DNA of 64,000 nt, from the NCBI GenBank assembly GCA_037975125.1, contig CM075862.1, positions 37,829,524 through 37,893,523 on the forward strand, written 5' to 3'. Below the pieces are notes generated by a model that did no database searches, was not told the DNA's origin, and saw only the letters and a program-made list of their open reading frames with translations. The translations under genes were made by a program, and so were the position numbers. Shown here piece by piece: positions 15,143 through 26,834 of the stretch; position 1 is the first letter of the stretch; every line of letters starts with the position of its first letter. The stretch is from Latrodectus hesperus. Taxonomy: Eukaryota > Arthropoda > Arachnida > Araneae > Theridiidae.

Positions 15143-17480
15143 ATTAAGAGTGGACACCGTGAACCCTCTCTACCTTGCTCTTTAGGGCTACATAAGTATG
15201 ATTAGGGACGCTGAATGGTAAAATGTTGATTTTATTCAATAATAAATGTAGTGACTAAGTTTTATGTAATATATTTTAGAAAAAGTAATCCGAAAAAGCA
15301 TTTAGTTTTTAGATAAATCAACATCCAAAAATGGAAAAAAAAATTTGGAATCATTTATTCAAATTGCAACTCTAAATAAATTGAATTTTCAGTGAAGCAT
15401 CAATCATCAATGGATTTATTTCCAGAAATAAAATTAAAGAATGATTCTCATGTATTTCAAATTACATTTCTCTCTTGTACAGAAAATTCTCGTTTATCAT
15501 CGAAAGCATTCTTGTGAGTGAATGGGTGGGAAATTGAAATTTTGATATTTGCATAATCGTAACAATATTATTGATTTATGAAATCCCAAAATATTTACAA
15601 TACTCTCGTAAAACTATTTGTACATGTTAATTTTCTTATAACAACATTATATATATTCATACGCAATTTCAAGCTTACTAATAGAGAGACAAATGCACAA
15701 AATGTCACTATAACAATAATAAATGCATAAAGAAGTAAATGAATGAATATCAGTGAATAATATAAACTATTAAATAAATCAATGAATTGTCAATAATATT
15801 AAATGAAGGAAAGTATTATATTGTTTTCTCATTATTAAATATATAAAAATAACATTTACACAATATATCATAACTAGAAACACTGGAAAGTATTAAATAT
15901 CAAATAAATTTTGAAAAGAATATATTAATATTGTGACAATTTTCAATTAGAAAATAAAGTAATCAATTATTTGAATATTTCAAACCCTGTCAATATTTTT
16001 TATTCCATTCCTTATTTTTATAATACTAAACATTTTGGGCACTAGAAGATATTGGTATAAATTGATTTTTATTGTTTCTTTTTTATGTATTGAGTATAAA
16101 AAAAGTTTATTTATTTATGGTATCAAAACTGCGTTAAAATATAATTATCAATTTTAATTGTAAATTTTGTACTACTTCATCGAAAAAATTCCAGATGAAA
16201 TAATAAATACACGATAAATATGATAATATATATTAAATGGCTCTATTTATTTAAAACAACTTTGGATTATCTCTGTTTTATAATGAATAAGATTTTATAT
16301 AAAAATGTATATTTTATATTGTTTAAAATGTATTTTAATCTTAAAATAAAAATATTCTTATGCATTTTTTCCCAAAAAATATTTTTATTCATTATTGATT
16401 GTATTTTTATTTTCTTAATTTCCTGTTTACGACACACAACTAATTTTAAACTAAAGATAATTTTAATTATGGTTACTTTGATGTAAATCAAATTATATAC
16501 CGTTATTTTCGAAATTAGTTTTCATTATGGAGACCCTTTGCTATATCTTACATTTTAGTTCTTAAACATCTTCCAAAATGTTAAAGTGATGAATTGTTAT
16601 ATTTATTCCAGTTTACTTAGCACCAAGTTAATTAAAATTTTCTCAGTTTCTTTTACGGAAAGAATGTATTGATAGGAAATTAAGTAGCGTCCTTCAAAGA
16701 AACATTTTAAAGGTAAACACTAATTTATAGAGAACCCTAGGATATACAAAAATTTGAAAATAGGGCAAACAATTTCTCTTCCTATTTGGATGAAATTAAA
16801 ATTATTACAAAAAATTTTAATATTGCTCCGAGAAATCTAATTAATTGATTAAATAAACAATCTTATCTGACATTGGTGATTGAAAGCCTAAAAATATAAA
16901 AATCATATGTTATCATAAGCCTAAAGTTATTCAATTTTTCATAATTTATTTTCTTTTGCATTTTTTTGATATTTTTAAACGTAGTTTTGTGTTTGTTTAG
17001 TGAATAAATTGTCTTGATATCAAATAAAATTATAAACTCTTTCTTAACTGTTATAGTCTCGATTCATTCTCCGAGCAATATTTTAGTTGTAATAAATTGT
17101 ATTGTAATTCATTATTAGTTTATACTCTTTACTTTTTTATCTGAACCTGAGAGTTGTGATTGCAGATAATGGGAGTTCATCCTGATCCATATAATTTATT
17201 TACCAAAATTACTAATTAATCAATTTTATCTTAAAATATAATCAATTTGTTCAGTTGTCAAATTTAGTGAAATTACTAATAATCGGAATCAACTTATTTA
17301 CTTAATTGTAAACTAACAGATTCATTTTACAATTTTAAGTCTAATAACAAATTTGATTATTATAGAAAAAACATTACAGAGCTCACATCACAACAGACTG
17401 CGAATTAACATAAAAGAAGTTGTACTGCAGCGAGTAAAACCAGCCCGTAAATTCAACGAACAAAATAAATGGTAAAAAAT
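15143..17480. other. A+T-rich spacer
   Basis: No feature could be supported. An 88-codon frame at 16220-16486 is Phe/Ile/Lys/Leu-rich and typical of random A/T sequence. Confidence 0.5.
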
Positions 17481-17489
17481 TCAATATGA

Positions 17490-17870
17490 TTACTCCTCAC
17501 CCCTGTAGGTACTGAAAACGCCCTCCGCCTACTTCTTGATATATGTGAGCACACTTGGTTGGTGGGTGTCGTGTCAATTTTAAGTCAATTCAAATTACTC
17601 AATCTGCCAAAATCAAGACAGTGGCAATGTGTACAATTTTGTCCTTATAGAGATTTGTCTGAATGTAAAATTAGTGAAGGGCCTGTTAACTTCTTATAAA
17701 GGCCTGGCAATTAAAATTGTGTTCCGGGGTGAGTTCCTCCTCCGGGAAGTTCCTACTTGATTTGTAAGCTCTGGTGCCATCTGTATTTACAGTTATTCCA
17801 CAGGGTTATAAGTCTGGAAATAGTCATAGTATTATCTCTATCTGGATTGATGACACATAATTCATGTTTC
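17490..17870. other. Less A+T-rich patch beside a mariner fossil
   Basis: This block is clearly richer in G+C than its surroundings and abuts the transposase fossil at 17.9-18.4 kb on that gene's 3' side. It may be the untranslated and terminal part of the same element, but I could not find the matching inverted repeat on the other side. Confidence 0.35.
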
Positions 17871-17934
17871 ATTTTGATGTGTTTTTCTTTAAGTTTGTAT
17901 CTAGCAATTGCATTATCTTAAAGTTACGGTTTGA

Positions 17935-18360
17935 GAGATAAGGGTGAGGCCACTTGAAACGATTTATATATCCTTTTGTCAGTTCCTGTGTTGTGATGCT
18001 ATTGATGACATCCTGGAAGCTGATCTTGAGTTCTTCAATTCTGTGTGGATTTTTTCGAATATATTTTTCTTTGAAAATCCCTAGAGGTAAATGACAAAGG
18101 TAGACAGATCAAATAACTGGTGATTCTATAAGATTTTGTTGATTGTCTTCTCAAATATAAACACCTCATGCTAGCGGGAAAATCATGATCTGCTAAGTGG
18201 CATGTTGAACCGTCCTGCTAAAAGTAGTTTTAATTAAAGCTTCTCTTCTGAAAAATTTCAATAAAGCTCCTCTTGGATTCCCAAATTAAATTTATTATTT
18301 ATTTTCGTCTCAAAGAATATGGACTCTGCCAAACAGGGATTTTGTTGCCGAAAATGTAAT
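17935..18360 (-). pseudogene. Mariner/Tc1-superfamily transposase fossil
   Basis: Minus-strand translation in shifting frames gives ordered blocks of a transposase. First is a decayed FGRVHIL-DEN block (normally ending F-E-D-E-N-G). Next is QQDGSTCHLADHD, matching the FQQDGAxxHTA block with the second catalytic aspartate retained. Then comes a frameshifted SVYLCHLPLGIFKEK (normally P-C-D-F-F-L-W-G-Y-L-K-x-K), followed by NPHRIEELKISFQDVINSI, which matches the conserved P-x-x-I-x-E-L-K-x-x-I-x-x-x-I tail. Stops and frameshifts are frequent and the N-terminal DNA-binding half was not found. The family is related to that of the element at 44.7 kb. Confidence 0.7.
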
Positions 18361-18399
18361 TTATGGATATAAAAAATAATTGTAAAGAACTTAACATTG

Positions 18400-19668
18400 T
18401 ATAACATTTCTACTGTCCTATTTTACATGCCAGAATCTGTATAATATCTGTTTCAAAACAGCATTAGCAGTGTAAAAGTAAACCTAGTCTCCTAATTGAA
18501 TACTATAAGCTTTTTTAAATCGAATGACTTAAAATCGATTGATTATGAAGTAATTGTGTGTGTGAATATGTTTATATCATTAAATAATTTTCTTTTAATA
18601 TAAATTTAATTGCTCACGCAATTTTTAAGCCTTATTTACTTAAAATATATTATTCTGTTCAAGTCTTATTTATTTAAAAATAGTGTGTGCAACTGTAAAG
18701 AAAATACAAGAAGCTGAATAGAACTTTCCTTAACAAAACATTCTGATTCAATAGGAAAGAATATTCTGCTTCCTCGTCAAATAAAACATTTTCTTTTATT
18801 AGCCTTTTAAACCATCAATGAAAATATTTTTAATTCATTATTTCTTTTACACTTACTTACTGCTAATGTGTAGTAATTCAAAAATTTACAGTTAAATCTG
18901 GGCAAATTAATTTCCTTAAATTATTACTAAATTCTTTAATGGTTTTATTATCGAAGCCGAAATTGTAATATAAAAAATAAAATTTATTTTTATATTACTA
19001 TTTTGATTTCGTTAATAAAACCGGTAGTGAATTTACTAACAATTTACTGCTTTAGACAAATATACTTACTCATTACAAGTAATATATTATAATTTAGACA
19101 AAAACAATACAGAATTCATGAAAATAATCATTTTTCTATCTTTAACTCAACAAAAATAATGAATATGAAATTAGTTTTTACAAGCAAATAACATAATAAC
19201 TCAAAAACAACCGTCAAATAAAAGCTCTATGATATCCTTAAATAAGTTAAATTATATTTGCACTAACGACTGAACTATTTTTTGACATTCATATCTATTA
19301 CAGTTAGTTCTTTGTCATAATTTTTCATTGTTTGCTTATAAATTTAGATTATTGTTACTTAATATAAAATAAATAAATGTTTACCGATTGATCGGAATAG
19401 ATAATTTTAAAAAGATTTGGGACATGAATGTTAATAAAACAGATTTTTTGCTTGATATACAAAATAATAAGTAACAGAATCGCAAAGTACTTAATTTTAA
19501 AATATTTTATTTTTTTTTTAAATCCTTTCAATGTTAATTTTTTAAGCACTTAACTTGGTTTCCTATGATTCAATGAAAAGAACTGATTTCAATAATCTTG
19601 AATAAATTTATATGTTCTCAATATTTTTCATTGAAATGCCTTTTCAAAATAAATTTCGTATTAATTAT
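18400..19668. other. A+T-rich spacer
   Basis: No gene or element was recognised. Confidence 0.5.
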
Positions 19669-19669
19669 G

Positions 19670-20440
19670 CAGTCAACCCTCTTATAACACGGTACTCTAA
19701 GAACGCGGTTTCCATCTAACGAGGAGCTGAAGTTGCAACAGCCCTCTTTTAACGCGGTTCTCTTACAGCGCGGTTTCCGTTCAACAACGGCCCATTAGTT
19801 CTTTCCGTGCACCCAATGAATGGTTTTAACTATATATGTTTATATAAACATTCGAGCTTATCTCTTAGCCGTTTACGGCATCGGTTTCAATCGTCACAGA
19901 GGTCTTTCACAGTACGTCTCTTTGGTGACCAATTCTTTCTAAAATTTGGTCTTCACTGTCCATTCACTTAGCGTTTTGTTGTTTAATTGTAAAAAAACTG
20001 TAAACATAATAATAAATTTTAAAAAAATACATTGTATGAGAACCGTGTCATCGGCTTGCGGAAACTGGACCATCAACGCTTAATGCGTGTTGGAAACCTC
20101 TTTTACCTCAAATGGTTCAAGCAATACAAGATGATTCTACAATTTCACTCCCAGTTACAGAAATAGTAAGCATTGGTTCTCGTTTAAGCGATGAAGAATT
20201 TGCAGTAAACCATCAGGATGTAAGAGAACTAGTACTCGGGGAAGAAACTATAGATGAGGAAGAACAGATGAAATTAATTGATGCACCCACCTCAAATGCA
20301 TTGGAAAATAAGAAAAACAAATGGGTGTCAAATATCGATTTACAAGATGTGGAAAAAGGACTAAATTTGGCCAAAGAATAAGAACTTCATTTCATTCAAA
20401 CTGATTTCAACGGTGTGCAGCGCAAAGTTTAAAAGAGAGT
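19670..20440 (+). mobile_element. Tigger/pogo-like element, internally deleted and 3' truncated
   Basis: The left end opens with CAGTCAACCCTCTTATAAC, similar to the CAGTCxxCCCTC ends of Tigger-like elements. Within about 110 bp the motif AACGCGGTT recurs (ACACGGTA, AACGCGGTT, AACGCGGTT, AGCGCGGTT), as expected for subterminal transposase-binding repeats. A probable 5' untranslated region runs to about 20020 and then joins directly to the last part of the transposase, so the DNA-binding and catalytic DDE regions have been deleted. I could not find the matching right terminal repeat, so the 3' end is missing or decayed. Confidence 0.72.
20022..20440 (+). pseudogene. Tigger/pogo-like transposase C-terminal remnant
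   Basis: The frame includes STLNACWKPLLP, matching the conserved LNACWKxLWP motif found after the DDE domain of jerky/Tigger transposases. It is followed by an acidic segment (VTEIVSIGSRLSDEEF, then DVRELVLGEETIDEEE) and the tail MKLIDAPTSN, then DVEKGLNLAKE. The open frame from the ATG at 20112 codes 89 residues and stops at 20379-20381, but readable similarity continues past that stop (ELHFIQTDFN), so the stop is premature. The CENP-B-type DNA-binding domain and catalytic residues are absent. Confidence 0.78.
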
Positions 20441-20444
20441 TATT

Positions 20445-22975
20445 GTTAAAATACTTTGCCATCCTTTTTTAATATTAAAAATATCTTAATTTTTGAATTA
20501 AATACAATAATCTGTACGAATGGAGATGCATGAATAACATGTTTTTTCATACATTCATACGAAAACATTTATATGCCAATATAAGCTGTATAATATTTTT
20601 CTCTAATAATTGCTATACCAAAAATATTTTATTAAATGCTATAAGGTAATTAAAAAACAAAATGAAGACATTTTTATTGTTCGAATTTTAGACTTTTGTA
20701 ATTATGATTTGATTTAATATTTGCTTTTTTTAAAAAATTAATAAGTATTACCAAGTTTGCAAACAATAAGCAACAAGAATAAAATACAAGAATACATGCA
20801 AGTATAAAAACACTTACAAAAAGAGATAAAAAGTAAACTGATTTAATTTTTAATCAGATTAAAGTCCATTTAAAATAGGAAATTTTTTTCATTTAAAAAA
20901 ACGCGTCAGTCAAATGTATCTAGTTTGTTTTCTTGAGTAAATATTATTTGACCAATGATTCATTTTAATATTTTAAAAAATCCTGCTTAACTAAATTATA
21001 TATAATTACTATAAGTATTTTGAATTCCTTAATATTTGAGTGAATAAATGATTAAGACCAAATAAAAAAATAATTAATTTAAAACATAAAACTCAAGAGG
21101 GAAAATAAGCAATATCACATAAATGTTAAAGGGCTGATTTTAAATCGAGAAGACTCTCTTAACTTCACTTGTATATCAAAAAATTACTATTTATTTTATT
21201 ACATGAAATTATTTCTAGAATTGTTTAAATAATAAAAAAAATATTTAAACAATTTAAGTGTTTTCATTAACAAACTAACGGTATTATATAAAACATGTGA
21301 AACCGTGAGCAAATGTTATGTTTAATCAAATAACAGACTGAAACAATTAAATGATATCTATAATACATAATCTGTTTCAGAAATACTTTCCTCAAGTATT
21401 TCATAGTTTGTCACATTTTTTTCGCATTATAAATATTAATACACACTTTTAACATCAATAAACTTTATCAAAACATTTATAATTACTTTAAGACTTTTAT
21501 TTTTATGCATAAAACATATTAGTTTGACAGATGTTTTTCTTTAATGAACACCTTCATTAATATTAATTTTGGTTTAGTAAAATTATTTGCTTAAGAAAAA
21601 AGTATATTATCAGGAAAAATATTGCTTTTTAAAATTTAGAAGAAAACAGTTTTATTTTAATATTTTGAATTAAAAATTTATTTAATCAAGATTATTCATT
21701 CTGACTTTAACTTTCTAGAAAAAATGCAAATAACATTTTCATCTTTTTGTCTGTAAAATAAAGAAAAATTTTGTATGCAAAGTTAACTGCTGCCAATTTT
21801 TGTGGTTTTGATTTTATACCAAGTAACAAGTTTTTATTTAGTTAAGATATGAAATACGAAGACAAAAGTGTTTATAAATACTTAACATAAAAACTATAAC
21901 ACGTACTAAAAAATTAAATATAAAGGAGAACAGAAATGCAAACTTAAATAATATATACTTATAGTTAGAATCTGTTAAACAGAATAAAAAAACAGTTCTT
22001 TTTTTACTTAAAGTACTTAAACATTTTTACAACTTTTAATCCAGCATTGTTAATTACTTCTAAGGAAATTGAATGGTATTAAATTCATTCAATAAAAAAT
22101 ATGCTGTAAAATATAATTAATCCAAAATGCTAATAAGTGAAGATCTTGAGACATATATAGTTAAAAAAGTTATTGAATAGCTTTTTAATAAATGAATATA
22201 AATGTTTTTGTATAAAAAGCTGTGTCAAACTTTTTAAAAGTATAATAGAGAGCAGAAATAAAAATGCTGGAAGGTTTATTGCTTGTAAAAATTAAATTGT
22301 GCAACTTTAATTCATTTTTAGTTATAAAATAGTATAAAATGGGTTTTTTACAGATGTAAAATTAATGACAGAATTTGAAAGTAAAACAAAAGGGAGAAGT
22401 AATTAATCTTTTTAAGCTTCAAAAATAACTTCGCATTTAAAAAACTTTTTTTTTTTACATGAAAAAATTACTAGAGAACAACTTGCAAAAAATTGACAGT
22501 TATAAATAGTAGTTTCAATTCTTATATGTCATTAAAAAAGTAATGAAACATTTTAATTCTGTTTCCGTTTTCATTTTTTAATAATAGCAATAAATGTGGT
22601 TATAAAAGTTCACATTTTTTTACTTCATGATTATTTATAACTTTAAAACATGCTTTAAAAATGTTATCCTATTTTACTAAGTTTAAGAATATAATAAAAA
22701 ATTTTTATCTTTCTCGAACATTTACAATCCTGCATTCTCTATAAGATGTGATGAAAACATTTTACTGGAGTTTTCTTTAGTATATTGGCAGCATAACTTC
22801 AGCGTAAGAGCAAATTAATCAGTCACTAATGCACGAAAATTTAAGTTATAAGATTTTCAGGATATTATTATCAAATGTTGGGAATTTTACATTACACTGG
22901 TGCTATAATAATATACTCAACTAAGTAAAATCAAAATAGTGTTTCAAGTATGGATACCAACGGATAATAGCAGTT
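20445..22975. other. A+T-rich spacer
   Basis: No gene or element was recognised in this long low-complexity stretch. Confidence 0.5.
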
Positions 22976-22979
22976 AAAC

Positions 22980-23432
22980 ATACATTGGAGAATAAAGGAT
23001 GCGTGTAACAAAGAGTATCTGTGTCGGACTCAGCATAGGTTAATAATAGGACAATTATTTCAAAGCAAATGATTCTGGGCTACGATTGCGGAACTACGGG
23101 AGATGAAATTTGCGTTTTTGGACTTTTAAGTTCATCCATTGAGAAGAGTGCTTAGGCTATATTCTTTTGTGGCTATCTTTTCCGTCTATCTTCATTTGTG
23201 ACTTGTGAATTTCCAAACAATCTATCGAATGTCCTCTGTGAAGGTAATTATGTTGTTGAAGTTAAAATTCCTTACAAATAAACTTAAGCAGTCCAAATGG
23301 CATGCCACCTGTGTCTTAAGCTTACTTGTATAAAATTACCGTTCTGAAATTTCGTAAATATATGAAGGCTGGTTACTATATTTAAAAGTTAATTTATCAA
23401 GTAAATCGGATCTTCCCCATGTGCAGAAAATG
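22980..23432. other. Less A+T-rich segment upstream of a LINE insertion
   Basis: Composition shifts towards G+C at about 22980-23260 without any motif I recognise. It may be another eroded mobile element. The target duplication of the following LINE insertion begins at 23433. Confidence 0.3.
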
Positions 23433-23445
23433 CAACATAACTCAT

Positions 23446-23712
23446 AACAAGATGTCCTATTCATGGATAGGGAATGGTCCTATTCTGAGAAGCTCACTGA
23501 CTTACGACTTTAAAAGAGAGGAACAAACTACTCTCGCCTGCTTTTGAAGTGTTCACCTCAGATCATAAAATTTTCTAGGGGCACCAAAGTTTTCGGGACT
23601 TGTACTAACTGTTTCGCTGAACAGGCTACGCCATAACACATCTTTGAGTGCCTGGAGCTATCCAAGCGTGATTTGAACAACGATGGTGCTAGTTTTTTGG
23701 AGAGTGTTTAAG
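23446..23712 (+). pseudogene. LINE ORF2 C-terminal zinc-knuckle fragment
   Basis: Translation gives SLTYDFKREEQTTLA, then after one frameshift LLKCSPQIIKFSRGTKVFG and TCTNCFAEQATP, a stop where an amino acid is expected, and HIFECLELSKRDL before a stop at about 23710. The C-x-x-C-x(8)-H-x-x-x-C pattern is the C-terminal zinc knuckle that follows the RNase H domain in I/R1-like and related LINEs. The reverse transcriptase and RNase H parts are not in this copy because of 5' truncation. Confidence 0.75.
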
Positions 23713-23763
23713 GTTATGAACCTGGTCTAGCGCTGCTGGCCAAAAGGGATATGCAACAACAAC
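23446..23763 (+). mobile_element. 5'-truncated LINE insertion with TSD and CAA tail
   Basis: About 318 bp are flanked by a 13-bp direct repeat, CAACATAACTCAT, at 23433-23445 and 23763-23775. The insert ends in GGGATATGCAACAACAACAA. Target-site duplications with a short-repeat tail and loss of the 5' part are the signature of target-primed reverse transcription. The content is the C-terminal end of a non-LTR retrotransposon ORF2. The first C of the right-hand repeat could equally belong to the tail. Confidence 0.85.
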
Positions 23764-24531
23764 AACATAACTCATTTTACCCCTGATCATTTGCTTTCAT
23801 GCTAAGGACTTGAAAAGGGGTACTTGTTTCGAAGTTCTCTTCTTGTTTTAAGCTCATGGTTTCATGGATCTAATTTAGACAATTGTCTAATCAAATAGGA
23901 TAAGAAATAACTGCAACAACATTTGCTTTATAGCTCAGATTTCACCACCTAATATTTTCACACCTATAACACTCTGTTGATAGTTCATCATTTCTGTTGA
24001 ACACACAAAGAAGCTTAATAATCAGTTATAAACTTGAAAAAGCAGTAAGTAAAATATTTAAACTCAACAAATATATTCGACCTGGTGAAGTAATGTGATG
24101 ATGCCTAAAAGCTCATAGAAATTTTTCGTTCTTGACTTTTATATCTGAAATGTTCAGTATTAAACGGAAGTTTTTTTATTGTTTCTAACATTCTTCTTCT
24201 TTTATAATATAATTGATATTAAAACATTTGCTTATTCTCAAATATTTTACATGTTGAGAGTCTGTGGTTGGTTTATTTATTTATTTATGACAAAATCTCA
24301 GAAAATTTGCTATGACATTTGGCTTTTTAATATCCCTGAACAGTACGTATTTAAAGTACATGCGTAGGACACGAGTCACGATGGTTAATAATTTGATCTT
24401 GTTTACGGAAAAACACAAAAGAGAACTCCAGAGTTTAAACCAATACAAACATGCAGGCCGACAGGTAGTCATAAACCTATAGAAATGTAAAAAAGTGCCC
24501 CACCTGCAATTTTAGGAAAATTAAGAATAAT

Positions 24532-25540
24532 CTATGTCCTCTTACTCGGGAAGACCCGAGGCTTACTGGCTGAATCACACAATGACTTCTGCTTCATTCT
24601 TGCTGCATGTCTTTCCTTGATTAGTAATTTTGCAGAATGAAAAGAAGGGCTATTCAAAAGTTTATGAAGGATTCTCTCACTTTTTTGCGTCAAAACGTTA
24701 GCAGCAGCATTTTCAGGAATCCTGCTATGAGTTGGAATCCACTGGAAAGAAATAGATATTGACCTTGGGTGATCTCTGTATTTCAAATTGGGGATATTAT
24801 CTATATATTTTCTATTTACAAGAGAGATTGGAGGTCTGATTTAGAGTCAAACAAGATGGGAAAAGAATGCCTGATATACAGCTTCTTTATTGCAATAAAA
24901 ATAGCTCCTATTTCGCCATCGTAATGTGTAGAGTGAACTCCAATTGAACAAGAAAATTGATAGATGCATGTGTAATGACATATAACCATGAATGTCTAGG
25001 ATATTTGTTTCCAATACTAGATAATCCAGTTTCATGAATCTGAATTTTGCTTATGCCTCTTTTACAGACATCCATATATAATTTCAAATAAACCGAGAAC
25101 TAACAAAATTCCTTGGATAAGTAGATCTACGGAGAACCTGTGAGCTCTAGTGAATATCAAGATTAATAGTTATACCATCTGCACATTTTGCGTGTGTGAA
25201 TGAACCCTTTTTAAGTTATAATGTTTCGTTGTGCGTTAACATCATAGTTCTCTCCCTAGTGTATTGCTTGGTACACTTTTCAGATTGTAAAAAAGATCTC
25301 TTTGAATAATAAATAATAATAAAAAGATGTATCTCTTTGAATAATACTTTTAATTGGTGAGTTGTGAGTAAGACAATACATTGCCAGAATAGGTATGGTC
25401 TTTACAGCATCTGATGTAATACGGAGAGCTTGACTCTGAATAATTTCAAATTTTTGAATTTCACAAGGAGCAGCAGATATTAAAAGTTCGTTACAATAGC
25501 TAAAAATAGGTTGAAGTAAAAGCCTGAATGAAGCATTCTT
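24532..25540 (-). pseudogene. LINE reverse transcriptase end plus RNase H, degenerate
   Basis: Reading right to left, the segment near 25490-25370 gives FSYCNELLISAAPCEIQKFE and QSQALRITSDAVKTIPI, matching the post-palm segment of LINE ORF2 (Y-G-x-E-V-L-x-x-A-S, then Q-N-x-A-L-R-x-I-T-G-A-x-K-T-T-P). Around 24985-24850 a decayed RNase H start appears, with EFTHY and KEAVYQAFFSHL. The clearest block, 24532-24786, has the RNase H motif ISFQWIPTHSRIPENAAANV (normally W-I-P-S-H-x-G-I-x-G-N-E-x-A-D). Here the N-E-x-A-D residues have become N-A-A-A-N, so catalytic acids are lost. It lies on the strand opposite to the LINE fragment at 23.4 kb, so they are separate insertions. Confidence 0.75.
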
Positions 25541-25559
25541 TGCCTGAAATCTTCAACTC

Positions 25560-26640
25560 CATTTTCAACCAGACATCATTTTAAGAAAAGTACTATGTTT
25601 GAATAAACCTATATAAGTATTGAATCACTTATCTAAAAATTATAACATGTAATATTTCATATTTCAGCTAAATTTGATTATTCTCATCAAATTAATGAAA
25701 TAACTGATATTTGATTAAAGTCAATATATACCATCTATATAATTAAGAATATTTTATTATCAGTATTATGAATAAAATATTTAGAATGAAAAGAATAACA
25801 AAAATAATAGATACATCAAATTACATCTCTAATATTATATTTTACCTACAATTACAGCCAAATATAATTATTGAGGCAGATTATTTTTAAGATACTCGAT
25901 GCGTTTTATTTATGAATTTTGATATACATTTTATTTAAGAATCATTCTATTTAGAAATTGTTTAATGAAAAATAAAAAAATTATCATTTTCTTTGTATTT
26001 ACAACAAATTTATTTAACAATAATTTGCTTATAATTTTCAATTAAGAATTTATAACAATGCATTTATAATAAATTTTTTATTAAATGGTTGTAATCTGAG
26101 TATTTATAAATCTGAAGAAACTCCATAATAATGAAAATTGAACAATATCAGAAAAATTGATGAATATGTTTTTTATCATATTTATAAAATTATAGTAGCA
26201 ATAAATAAAAATATTTTTTCTAGAGTGAAGTTGAGAAAATAACTGAGCACTAAATACTGTAGATAAAACAATTTGTGTCATTAATAAAATGTTAACAGCC
26301 ATTTCTTAGACTATTTACTGTTTAACAGAGCCACATTACCTCTGAGAATTTTCTTATTCTCAGACTTGTTAAAAATCGTTCTTTTTTCCAAAAGATACCA
26401 AGTTCAATGTCTGAAATCTCTGTAGATCATCACACTAAGAGAGCTTGCGAGAAATATTTAGTTGAAATTTCAGCAAAATTCGGAATATTTGTGTGGAGTG
26501 GCAAATAAATTCCTTCTATCCTTTCAAAATTCAAGCCCTCCACTTGGATATAGTTAAAAAATTTGACATTGCTATTAAATTTAGCAGTGTGGTTTAACAG
26601 AGATAGTCATCTTGGAACAGTCATAATAAGCCAAACTAAT
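25560..26640. other. A+T-rich spacer
   Basis: No feature could be supported. A 73-codon minus-strand frame at 26081-26302 is hydrophobic, A/T-driven and without motifs. Confidence 0.5.
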
Positions 26641-26644
26641 CTAA

Positions 26645-26830
26645 TTCGAGCAAGTAGCTGAGTGGTGAAAGATGTCATTCCATAGCTGAGAAGTAGTGGG
26701 TTAAATACTCAACCTACCTGAAGACCATGTCTTCAACGCTTATGTGCATTAACATTTTTGTGTGTTCTGATCTTTCTCTGTTGGTGGCTCAGGTGTAGAT
26801 CTCTTTAGTTAAACGAGCTACAAAATTTCG
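26645..26830 (+). mobile_element. Degraded tRNA-derived SINE-like sequence
   Basis: An A-box-like GTAGCTGAGTGGTGAAAG is followed about 35 bp later by a decayed B box, GGGTTAAATACTC. The body contains GATCTTTCTCTGTTGG, echoing the T/C-rich core of the other SINEs. No target duplication or clear tail was found, so the boundaries are approximate. Confidence 0.42.
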
Positions 26831-26834
26831 AAAT

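Noticed and set aside
16220..16486. 88-codon hydrophobic plus-strand frame, membrane-protein-like
   Set aside because: Phe/Ile/Leu/Lys richness follows directly from A/T-rich codons, and the reverse strand is equally open.
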